Assembly (NCBI GenBank): GCA_900552545.1
Contig: USAL01000025.1
Span: forward strand, 1-18,684
Length of the DNA stretch: 18,684 nucleotides
Direction: 5' to 3'
From: an uncultured Sutterella sp.
GTDB lineage: Bacteria; Pseudomonadota; Gammaproteobacteria; Burkholderiales; Burkholderiaceae_F
The notes below the pieces were generated by a model. It was not told the DNA's origin. It ran no database searches and worked only from the letters and a program-made list of their open reading frames with translations. The translations under genes and the position numbers were made by a program. Below, piece after piece: positions 8,109 through 14,238 of this stretch (position 1 is the first letter of the stretch; the number at the start of each line of letters is the position of its first letter).

Positions 8109-8849
8109 ATGGAAATCCGTGAATCTTGTGGGGCGGTGATGATCAATCGCCGCGGCCTCCTCAAGGCTGCGGCCGGCGTGCTTGCCGTGGGGGCGGCGGC
8201 AGGCCTTCCTGCGACGGCGCCCGCAGCGCAGGCCGAGGCAGGGGATGATGCCTTCGTGCCCGAGCCGGGCGTGCAGTACGTCAAGCTCGAGAAGCCCATC
8301 GCCGACTGGGAAGAAAAGCTGGTGAAGGTCTTTAGCTACGACTGCCGCTTCTGCTACCGCTACGACGTGAGCGTCGACCCGCGCGTCATCCCGCCGGTTT
8401 TGGCTGAAACGGGGCTCTCCTTTTACCCCGTGCATCTTGAGACCAAGGGCGAATTCGGAAGGACCGCAAGCGAATTCTTCGCGATGAGCATGCTGCGCGA
8501 TCAGAAGGCCGGGCGCTCGATGATGGACAAGGACGCGCTTTTCAACAAGGTCAAGACCGCGCTATTTCTTGCCTATCACCGCGAGGAGGAACGCTGGCCC
8601 GCAGGCGAGTCGGCCTTCATCGCCACGATGGCAAAAGCAAGCGGCATCAGCGCCGAGGAGTTTGCCCGCGAGCGCCGCACGAAGGCCGTGCAGCAGTTGA
8701 GCGATGCCTGGAAGGTGTCCTATGATGTGGCCAAAATCCAAGGCATTCCGGCCTTCGTCATCAACGGCAGGTACCTCGTGCTCAACAAGAGCTTGAGAAA
8801 CGCCGAGTCGTTGAAGCGCCTGATGGTTGCGCTTGCCCGCATGCCTTGA
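8109..8849 (+). CDS. dsbL: DsbL-type thiol:disulfide oxidoreductase partner of AssT
   Basis: Thioredoxin-fold oxidase of the DsbA family, expected to put the disulfide into AssT in the periplasm. The active site is CRFC (Cys79-Cys82 from ATG 8109) in the context KVFSYDCRFCYRYD. The cis-proline loop is in KIQGIPAFVINGRYLV, and HLETKGEFGRTASEFF is characteristic of the DsbL branch. It starts 14 nt after assT with a GGGGAGA box. The N-terminus holds INRRGLLKAA followed by a hydrophobic stretch and APAAQA, which resembles a twin-arginine signal. Translation could begin at GTG 8106, ATG 8109 or ATG 8139. In uropathogenic E. coli the set is dsbL-dsbI-assT; no DsbI/DsbB-like membrane protein is in this window. 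Confidence 0.9.
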   Translation: MEIRESCGAVMINRRGLLKAAAGVLAVGAAAGLPATAPAAQAEAGDDAFVPEPGVQYVKLEKPIADWEEKLVKVFSYDCRFCYRYDVSVDPRVIPPVLAETGLSFYPVHLETKGEFGRTASEFFAMSMLRDQKAGRSMMDKDALFNKVKTALFLAYHREEERWPAGESAFIATMAKASGISAEEFARERRTKAVQQLSDAWKVSYDVAKIQGIPAFVINGRYLVLNKSLRNAESLKRLMVALARMP

Positions 8850-8897
8850 TGGTTTGCCTCGTTTTGACTTGCAAAGAAGGGAAAGGACTCCAAACTC

Positions 8898-9290
8898 ATG
8901 ACTGAGCTTGATTCGGTGCGCATCGACAAATGGCTCTGGGCGGCGCGGTTTTTCAAGACCCGGTCGCTTGCGCAGGACGCGATCGAACTCGGCCGCGTGC
9001 GCGTGCGCGGCGAGCGCATCAAGCCCTCGCGCGAGGTGCGCGTGGGCGAGCTTCTTGAAATCACCCGCGGCGAGGAGCACTTCGAGGTGTACGTCGAGGC
9101 GCTCTCGCAGGTGCGCGGCCCTGCGCGCGAGGCCGCTCGCCTTTATCGCGAGACCGACGAGTCGCAGGTGCTGCGCGAGCGCGCGGCCGCCATCCGGCGC
9201 CTGGCGATGGAGCCCGCAAGCACCATCACCCACGGACGCCCCACCAAGCGCAACGCCCGCAAGCTGCGTGAATTTCAGAATTCGTTCTGA
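8898..9290 (+). CDS. hslR: Ribosome-associated heat shock protein Hsp15 (S4-domain RNA-binding protein)
   Basis: Binds 50S subunits stalled with a peptidyl-tRNA and helps recycle them. The 130-residue protein opens with an S4 RNA-binding domain (VRIDKWLWAARFFKTRSLAQ, about residues 7-70; GRVRVRGERIKPSREVRVGE). A charged alpha-helical tail rich in Arg and Lys (RPTKRNARKLREF) completes it, as in E. coli HslR (133 residues). AAGGA at 8883-8887 lies 10 nt before the ATG. It is 48 nt after dsbL on the same strand, so it may be read with assT-dsbL, although its function is unrelated to theirs. Confidence 0.93.
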   Translation: MTELDSVRIDKWLWAARFFKTRSLAQDAIELGRVRVRGERIKPSREVRVGELLEITRGEEHFEVYVEALSQVRGPAREAARLYRETDESQVLRERAAAIRRLAMEPASTITHGRPTKRNARKLREFQNSF

Positions 9291-9311
9291 CTGAAGAACG
9301 AAATTAAGGAC

Positions 9312-9366
9312 AAAAAGGCCCCGGGAAGACGCCGTTTTAACAAACGGTTTCTTCCCGGGGCCTTTG
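9312..9366. terminator. Bidirectional nested-hairpin intrinsic terminator between hslR and ychF
   Basis: A 16-bp perfect stem (AAAGGCCCCGGGAAGA at 9314-9329 with its complement at 9350-9365) encloses a second stem, CCGTTT 9332-9337 with AAACGG 9342-9347, with a 4-nt loop. On the minus strand the stem runs into TTTTT, ending ychF; on the plus strand it ends in TTTGTTT, ending hslR. Its place between two convergent genes fits a shared terminator. Confidence 0.9.
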
Positions 9367-9405
9367 TTTCTCTCGCTCTTTGACGAGCGAGGGAGGACTT
9401 GGGCT

Positions 9406-10500
9406 TTAGACGTTGAAGAGGAAGTTCATCACGTCGCCGTCGGCCACGACGTAGTCCTTGCCTTCAGCGCGCATGCGGCCAGCCTCCTGCGCGCCCTTTT
9501 CGCCGTTGTGGGCGACGTAGTCGTCGTAGGAGATCGTCTGCGCGCGGATGAAGCCGCGCTCGAAGTCCGAGTGAATGACGCCTGCGGCCTGCGGAGCCGT
9601 GTCGCCCTTGTGAATCGTCCAGGCGCGCACTTCCTTGGGACCGGCGGTGAAGTAGGTCTGCAGCCCCAGGAGGTCGTAGCCCGCGCGGATCACGCGGTTT
9701 AAGCCCGGCTCGGTCATGCCCATGTCCTCGAGGAACATCTTCTTGTCCTCGTCGTCAAGGTCGGCGATGTCGGCCTCGGTCTTGGCGCAGACGGCGACGA
9801 CCGGAGCGTTTTCAGCCGCGGCAAACTTCTTGACGGCCTCAAGAAGGGGATTGTTTTCAAAGCCGTGATCGTCGACGTTGGCCACGTACATCACGGGCTT
9901 CAGGGTGAGGAGGAACAACGGGTGCAGCACCGCGAGCTCTTCCTTGGTGAGGTTGGCCGCGCGGGCGGGCTTGGCGTCGTTTAAAAGCGGCTGGATCTTT
10001 TCGAGGGCGAGCACGAGCTTGAGGGCTTCCTTGTCGCCGCCCTGGCGCGCCTGCTTGCTGTAGCGGGCAAGCGCCTTCTCGACGGAGGCGAGGTCGGCCA
10101 AGGCGAGCTCGGTGTTGATCACCGCAATGTCTTCGAGCGGGTCGATGTGGCCCGCGACGTGCACGACGTTGTCGTCCTTGAAGCAGCGCACGATGTGTGC
10201 GATGGCGTCGCACTCGCGGATGTTGGCAAGAAACTGGTTGCCGAGACCTTCGCCCTTGCTTGCGCCTGCGACGAGGCCCGCGATGTCGACGAATTCAACC
10301 GTGGCGGGCACGATGCGCGCCGGGTTGACGATCTCCGCGAGCTTCTGCAGGCGGGGGTCGGGCACTTCGACGATGCCCACGTTGGGCTCGATCGTGCAGA
10401 ACGGATAGTTTTCGGCTGCGATGCCGGCCTTGGTCAGAGCGTTAAAAATCGTGGACTTGCCGACGTTGGGCAGGCCGACGATGCCGCATTTCAATCCCAT
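9406..10500 (-). CDS. ychF: Redox-regulated ATPase YchF (Obg family)
   Basis: Universally conserved P-loop protein of the Obg family that prefers ATP to GTP and associates with ribosomes. The 364 residues match the usual length (363 in E. coli). Walker A is GLPNVGKS at 9-16, followed by the switch stretch NYPFCTIEPNVGIVEVPDPR and the G3 motif DIAGLVAGASKGEGLGNQFL. The G4 position reads VANVDD instead of NKxD, which fits the ATP preference. A TGS domain with the NFLFNV end closes the protein. ATG at 10500 has no strong Shine-Dalgarno. It is convergent with hslR and follows the DUF523 gene after 166 nt. Confidence 0.97.
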   Translation of the reverse strand: MGLKCGIVGLPNVGKSTIFNALTKAGIAAENYPFCTIEPNVGIVEVPDPRLQKLAEIVNPARIVPATVEFVDIAGLVAGASKGEGLGNQFLANIRECDAIAHIVRCFKDDNVVHVAGHIDPLEDIAVINTELALADLASVEKALARYSKQARQGGDKEALKLVLALEKIQPLLNDAKPARAANLTKEELAVLHPLFLLTLKPVMYVANVDDHGFENNPLLEAVKKFAAAENAPVVAVCAKTEADIADLDDEDKKMFLEDMGMTEPGLNRVIRAGYDLLGLQTYFTAGPKEVRAWTIHKGDTAPQAAGVIHSDFERGFIRAQTISYDDYVAHNGEKGAQEAGRMRAEGKDYVVADGDVMNFLFNV

Positions 10501-10592
10501 GCTGTTGTTCTCAATCTAACGTGTTGATCCGCAGGGCACGTGAAAAAAGGCGTCCGATGACTCCTTTGCCCTGATGCAAAATCTTTGCCGCT

Positions 10593-10598
10593 ATTGTA
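10593..10598 (-). promoter_or_regulatory. Candidate -10 box for ychF
   Basis: The complement reads TACAAT (5 of 6 to the sigma-70 consensus) 92 nt upstream of the ychF start, just after a GC-rich stretch. No convincing -35 hexamer stands 16-18 nt upstream. A CCCCC/GGGGG hairpin (10619-10636) lies between this box and the end of the DUF523 gene, without a T-tract. Weak, single-element evidence. Confidence 0.3.
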
Positions 10599-10666
10599 GG
10601 CGGGCGGGCGCGACTTCGCCCCCGAAAAGCTGGGGGAAGGATCGCGCCCTGTTTTGGGTCGGGGCC

Positions 10667-11182
10667 TTACGCCTCGCCCTGGGAGGCCTTCATCGCGTCA
10701 AGGAGCGCGAGCGCCTCGTCGATCTGCGTCTCGTCAAAGACCTTGACGCCGTGGCTTGCGAGAAGCTCGGCCGTGACGCCGCGGCCTTCCTTGAGCTTGC
10801 CCGAGAAGGTGCCGTCGTAGACTTCGCGCGAGCCGCACGAGGGGCTCTTGGCTTTCAAAATCGCCACGCGGATATTGTGCTTTTTGACGAGCGCAAGGGC
10901 GGCCTTGGCGCCCGCGACGTACTGCGCGGTGACGTCGGCCTTTTCGGTGTTGATCACGCGCGCATTGCCCGAGAGCACGTCGGCTGCGTTTTTGCCCGGT
11001 TCGATTTCGGCGGCAGGACGCGGCACGTCCAGACCCCCGGCGCATTCCGGGCAGATCACGGCCACCTGGCCGTGGTTGAGCATGAGGTGCAGGCGCGGCG
11101 TGACGACGCTGCGGCCGTTTTTCGCATCCCACCGGCAGCACTGGCCGATGAGGCACGAGCTCATGAGAAGTTCAATCGCCAT
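10667..11182 (-). CDS. DUF523 family Fe-S protein, similar to thiouracil desulfurase TudS
   Basis: The 171-residue protein has the DUF523 signature: SSCLIGQCCRWD near the N-terminus, ICPECAGGLDVPR (Cys44, Cys47) and KSPSCGSREVYDG (Cys116). Cys10, one cysteine of the CPEC pair and Cys116 correspond to the cluster ligands reported for the desulfurase TudS, which removes sulfur from 2-thiouracil through an Fe-S cluster. The start at 11182 is chosen because AGGA lies 10 nt upstream and homology begins at MAIELLMSSC; the same frame runs open further upstream without family-like sequence. It sits 109 nt after pth and before ychF. The substrate in this organism is unknown. Confidence 0.9.
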   Translation of the reverse strand: MAIELLMSSCLIGQCCRWDAKNGRSVVTPRLHLMLNHGQVAVICPECAGGLDVPRPAAEIEPGKNAADVLSGNARVINTEKADVTAQYVAGAKAALALVKKHNIRVAILKAKSPSCGSREVYDGTFSGKLKEGRGVTAELLASHGVKVFDETQIDEALALLDAMKASQGEA

Positions 11183-11291
11183 GGTTGTTGTCCTAATTGA
11201 AACGGTCCCATCGCAAGCGTCCCGTGCCGCCTCTGTTTCAAGGCTTGTTTTGGGGCCGGTCGTTTGGACGGGCAATGGAAAAGAAAAGGGA

Positions 11292-11963
11292 TCAGGCCTG
11301 AGTCTGTGTGTCTGCCTTGGAGTCTTTCTTGGAACCTTCCTCGGCCGCTGCTGCAGGCTTGGGGTTGGCGAACTTGAGCATCGCGCGGTGCACGCGCTCG
11401 AAGTTGCCGCTCGCAAAGCCCTCGACCCACTTGAGCGCGGCCGTGAGGCATTCGTCGATTGCCGCCTGATGCTCGGGGCTTGGGGTGCCGAGCACCCAGT
11501 CGTAGACCTGCTGCTGCGGGCAGTACTGGCGCGGATGCCCGATGCCCACGCGAAGGCGCCAGAAGTTGGGGGTGGAGAGCTTGGCGGTAATGTCTTTGAG
11601 GCCATTGTGGCCGGCGTTGCCGCCGCCGAGCTTCAAGCGCATCGTGCCCGGATGGAGGTCCAGCTCATCGTGCACGACGAGGATTTCCTCGGGCTTGATC
11701 TTGTAGTAGCTCGCGACGGCCTGAACGGCCGAGCCCGAGAGGTTCATGAAGGTGGTGGGCTTTAAAAGCCGCACGTCGCCCGCCTTGGTGCTGATGCGGG
11801 CGGTTTCGCCGAAGAACTTCGCCTCGGGCAGAAACCGTGCGCCGTACTGTTCGGCGACCCGGTCAAGGTACTGAAACCCCATGTTGTGGCGCGTCGTGCG
11901 GTACTGGTCGCCCGGGTTGCCGAGCCCCACGATGAGAAGAATCGGAGCGGTGTTGTTTGCCAT
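11292..11963 (-). CDS. pth: Peptidyl-tRNA hydrolase Pth
   Basis: Hydrolyses peptidyl-tRNA released from stalled ribosomes, freeing tRNA. The fold begins with GLGNPGDQYRTTRHN. The catalytic His26 and Asp99 and the substrate-binding Asn16 and Asn74 match E. coli His20, Asp93, Asn10 and Asn68 with a constant offset of 6. The 223-residue product is longer than E. coli Pth (194) because of a C-terminal tail of about 25 residues rich in Ala, Lys, Glu and Ser. I start it at ATG 11963 because homology begins there; an in-frame ATG at 12044 would add a basic, unrelated N-terminus. The Shine-Dalgarno is poor (AGAAGAAG). Confidence 0.95.
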   Translation of the reverse strand: MANNTAPILLIVGLGNPGDQYRTTRHNMGFQYLDRVAEQYGARFLPEAKFFGETARISTKAGDVRLLKPTTFMNLSGSAVQAVASYYKIKPEEILVVHDELDLHPGTMRLKLGGGNAGHNGLKDITAKLSTPNFWRLRVGIGHPRQYCPQQQVYDWVLGTPSPEHQAAIDECLTAALKWVEGFASGNFERVHRAMLKFANPKPAAAAEEGSKKDSKADTQTQA

Positions 11964-11996
11964 GACGGTGTGTACTTCTTCTGTGTTGCTCTTGGT

Positions 11997-12028
11997 ATTG
12001 CTCCCGATCAAGGGAGCAATCCGGGAGC
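11997..12028 (-). other. Strong hairpin with an alternative pairing in the pth leader
   Basis: ATTGCTCCC (11997-12005) pairs perfectly with GGGAGCAAT (12012-12020) across a 6-nt loop, 34 nt upstream of the pth start. A second copy of the complementary block (CGGGAGC 12022-12028) can instead pair over 7 bp with GCTCCCG at 12000-12006. The two structures exclude each other. No T-tract follows on the minus strand. Confidence 0.4.
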
Positions 12029-12050
12029 GTCTTTTTTGCGTCAAAGGGGA

Positions 12051-13172
12051 TTACTGATCGCTGTCCTTGTCGTCGAACGCGTCAAAGCGCTCCTCAAAGC
12101 GCGAGCGCCGCGGCGCGCGGCGGTTGGCAAAGCGGGCATTGCCTCGGCCTTCACGGCCCTCACCACGCCGACCCGATCGCTTGTCGCGGTCGTGATAGTC
12201 CGCTTCGCGCCAGGCGTCGGGATCCTGCTGCGCGCTCAGATCGTCGTCTTCAAAGCTCTCGTCGTCAAAGGCGTCCGTCGAGTCGCCGTCGGCGTTGTTG
12301 TCGGCAGCGGCGTTGTCAGTCGCGCCGCGCTGGCGCGGACCGCGGTTGGCCTCGCGGTCCAAGCGTATGTTCACCGAGCGGCCCTTGATCGTGGTGCCGC
12401 GCAGGGCGTCGATCACGTCGTGGGCGACGTCGCTAGCCACTTCAACGAGCGTGAAGTGTTCGGCGATGTCGATCGCGCCGATGCGGCGCGCCGGGATGTC
12501 GGCCTCGTTGGCGATGGCGCCCACGATGTCGCCCGGGCGGATGCCGAGGCTGCGGCCGGCGCCGATAAAGAGCCGCGTCATGCCGGGCTCGGGCGGACGG
12601 CGCACGCGCTCGCCGCGCTGCGCGCCAAAGCGCTCTTCGCGCGGGGCACGGTCGCCCCGGGCCTCGTCGCGCGAGGCGCCGCGGCGGCGGTCAAAGCCCG
12701 TTGTCGCAGGCGGAATTTCATCTTCGTCGGCCGTGCCGCCCGAGAACTTGTCCACGAGCGCGATCGCGGCGGCCGCGACGTCAAAGGGATCGAATTCTTC
12801 GCAAAGCTGCTCGACCACGACGCGAAAGCGCTCGTAGTCCTCGCCCGAGAGCTCCTCAGCCACGGCCGCGCGCGTGAGCTCAAGGCGCTTGGCGCGCACG
12901 TCGGTAATCGAGGGCACGCTCTTGATTTCAACCTTGGCGCGGGTAAGGCGCTCGACGGCGCGCAGACGTCCGTACTCGCGCGGCTCCATCACCGTGATGG
13001 CCTTGCCGGTGCGGCCCGCGCGCCCCGTGCGGCCGATGCGGTGCACGTAGGTTTCAAGCGAGGCGGGAAGACCGAAGTTGATCACGTGCGAGACGTTTTC
13101 AAGGTCGATGCCGCGGGCGGCGACGTCGGTGGCGACGATGAGCTCAAGCTGCCCGGCGCGGGCGCGGCGCAT
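12051..13172 (-). CDS. 3' half of the split DEAD-box helicase: end of RecA2 domain, DbpA-type RNA-binding domain and RGG-like tail
   Basis: Open from ATG 13172 for 373 residues. It holds helicase motif V (VATDVAARGIDLENVSHVIN), motif VI (YVHRIGRTGRAGRTG), a helical linker and a DbpA/CsdA-type RNA-recognition domain (TRLFIGAGRSLGIRPGDIVG). An acidic segment (about residues 290-325) and an Arg/Gly-rich tail follow. The ATG lies inside the conserved stretch SRDRVMRRARAG and has no Shine-Dalgarno, so it is probably not a native start. On its own this half lacks motifs Q, I, II, III and IV and cannot be a working helicase. Confidence 0.55.
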   Translation of the reverse strand: MRRARAGQLELIVATDVAARGIDLENVSHVINFGLPASLETYVHRIGRTGRAGRTGKAITVMEPREYGRLRAVERLTRAKVEIKSVPSITDVRAKRLELTRAAVAEELSGEDYERFRVVVEQLCEEFDPFDVAAAAIALVDKFSGGTADEDEIPPATTGFDRRRGASRDEARGDRAPREERFGAQRGERVRRPPEPGMTRLFIGAGRSLGIRPGDIVGAIANEADIPARRIGAIDIAEHFTLVEVASDVAHDVIDALRGTTIKGRSVNIRLDREANRGPRQRGATDNAAADNNADGDSTDAFDDESFEDDDLSAQQDPDAWREADYHDRDKRSGRRGEGREGRGNARFANRRAPRRSRFEERFDAFDDKDSDQ

Positions 13173-13192
13173 GACGCGGTCGCGGCTTGCAT

Positions 13193-13212
13193 GCTAAAGG
13201 CCGACAAGGAGC
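13193..13212. other. Putative 20-bp micro-inversion creating the amber stop in deaD
   Basis: The plus strand reads GCTAAAGGCCGACAAGGAGC, bounded by a 3-bp inverted repeat GCT/AGC. In the present orientation the gene reads VESLLVGL-stop-HASRDRVM. Reversing the segment keeps the frame and length and gives VESLKADKEHASRDRVM with no stop. That fits the family pattern here, aliphatic-x-(G/A)-(D/N)-x-x-x-x-x-R, as in the RhlE and DeaD motif between motifs IV and V. The unique core is 13196-13209. Confidence 0.5.
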
Positions 13213-14033
13213 GACTCCACCGTAAAGCCGCGGCTTCTGAGCGCTTCGGTGATCTCGTCGACTTCGATGCGGGTGCGGGCAAAACAGATCGCAAGCTCCG
13301 GGGACTCCACGTCGAGGATGCGGCCCAGGGCCGCGAGCCGATAGGGGCGGCCCACGACGTAGGCCGTCTGCGGAATTCTCGGAGCCTCGCCCTGCGTGGC
13401 GCTGCGGGCGATCACGATGTGCTCGGGGTCCTTCAGGTGCGCCTCGGCAATGCTCTGGATGCGCGTCGGAAGCGTGGCCGAAAAAAGCGCCGTCTGATGC
13501 TCTTCGGGAAGTTCAGCGAGAATCGCCTCAAGCTCGTCGGCAAAGCCCATGTCGAGCATTTCATCGGCCTCGTCGAGCACGAGCGCCTTGATGCCCGAGA
13601 GATTGAGCGTGTCGCGGCGAAGATGGTCAAGGGCGCGGCCGGGCGTGGCAACCACGACGTGCACGCCGCGCTTTAAAAGGCGGATCTGGCGGCCGTATTC
13701 CTGGCCGCCGTAAATCGGCGCAACCTCGATGCCGACGTCCTTGCCAAAGCCGAGAAAACTTTCGCAGACCTGCAGGCACAGCTCGCGCGTGGGCGTGAGC
13801 ACGAGTACGCAGGGAACGCCCGCGGCGTGGCCCGCGACGTAGCGCTCCACAAGCGGCAGCCCGAAGGCGGCGGTCTTGCCCGTGCCGGTGGCGGCCTGTC
13901 CGAGAACGTCGCGGCCGGCGAGCAGCACCGGAATGGCGGCCTTCTGGATCGGGGTGGGCTCTTCGTAGCCCAGATCGGCAAGAGCCTTAACAATCGGGGC
14001 CGAGAGCCCCAGGTCAGCAAAAGCGTTGGTCAT
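13194..14033 (-). CDS. 5' half of the split DEAD-box helicase: RecA1 domain and start of RecA2
   Basis: 279 residues from ATG 14033 to the TAG at 13194. They contain the Q motif (GYEEPTPIQ, 22-30), motif I ATGTGKT (48-54), Ia PTREL (81-85), GG (109-110), Ib TPGR (130-133), the DEAD box (154-157), SAT (185-187) and motif IV (AICFARTR, 248-255). The frame then loses similarity at residues 276-279 (LVGL) and stops. Alone it could bind ATP but lacks motifs V and VI. It follows rplY by 205 nt of hairpin-rich spacer. Confidence 0.75.
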   Translation of the reverse strand: MTNAFADLGLSAPIVKALADLGYEEPTPIQKAAIPVLLAGRDVLGQAATGTGKTAAFGLPLVERYVAGHAAGVPCVLVLTPTRELCLQVCESFLGFGKDVGIEVAPIYGGQEYGRQIRLLKRGVHVVVATPGRALDHLRRDTLNLSGIKALVLDEADEMLDMGFADELEAILAELPEEHQTALFSATLPTRIQSIAEAHLKDPEHIVIARSATQGEAPRIPQTAYVVGRPYRLAALGRILDVESPELAICFARTRIEVDEITEALRSRGFTVESLLVGL

Positions 14034-14130
14034 GTGTGCGTGAGTGCCGCGTGCGCAGGATGTTTGGTGTGCGCGAGAGCCTCAAAAATTGGGTGGACAA
14101 AACATGCGAAAAGGCCCGCCTGGTGCCGCA

Positions 14131-14156
14131 CGGTTTTCTTGAAGCCAAGAAAACCG
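14131..14156 (-). other. Perfect 11-bp hairpin in the deaD leader
   Basis: CGGTTTTCTTG (14131-14141) pairs perfectly with CAAGAAAACCG (14146-14156) over a 4-nt loop, about 98 nt upstream of the helicase ATG. It is A/T-rich in the stem and is not followed by a T-tract on either strand. It may be a structured 5' leader element or a processing site. Confidence 0.45.
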
Positions 14157-14185
14157 GCCGCGCCCGAAGCGAGCCTTGCCGCAGG

Positions 14186-14215
14186 TGCGCACAAGAGCAA
14201 AGAGTCTTGTGCGCA
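14186..14215 (-). other. Perfect 11-bp hairpin downstream of rplY
   Basis: TGCGCACAAGA (14186-14196) pairs with TCTTGTGCGCA (14205-14215) over an 8-nt loop, 23 nt after the rplY stop on the minus strand. No T-tract follows, so it is a possible 3'-end stabiliser of the rplY message or the first element of the deaD leader rather than a clear intrinsic terminator. Confidence 0.45.
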
Positions 14216-14238
14216 TGCGAGTGTGCAACCGTCCTTGA

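Larger units (their letters stand above)
12051..14033 (-). pseudogene. deaD: DEAD-box ATP-dependent RNA helicase, DeaD/CsdA-like, interrupted by an in-frame amber codon
   Basis: Taken together, 14033 down to 12051 is one frame of 660 sense codons plus one internal TAG at 13196-13194 (codon 280), followed by the normal stop. The length fits DeaD/CsdA (629 in E. coli). It would unwind structured RNA in ribosome assembly and mRNA turnover, often at low temperature. The frame continues unchanged past the stop, and both halves look like well-conserved protein, so the damage is local and recent or is a sequence error. Just before the stop the peptide LLVGL replaces the conserved HGD-type motif. The ATG at 14033 has no Shine-Dalgarno. 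See the two half entries and the 13193-13212 entry. Confidence 0.8.

Noticed and set aside
9404..9409. Possible frameshift or truncation at the end of ychF
   Set aside because: The product ends NFLFNV at the normal family length of about 364 residues, so the gene is complete.
11886..13676. A 596-codon open frame on the plus strand opposite pth and the helicase
   Set aside because: It is antisense to two clearly conserved proteins. Its product is Ala/Arg/Val-rich with no recognisable domain, as expected for the complementary frame of GC-rich genes.
12051..14033. Amber codon reassignment or programmed readthrough as the reason for the helicase TAG
   Set aside because: TAG ends rpoN, lptB, kdsC, assT and lolB at their normal positions, so it works as a stop here. 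The residues next to the TAG are also non-family, which readthrough alone would not explain.
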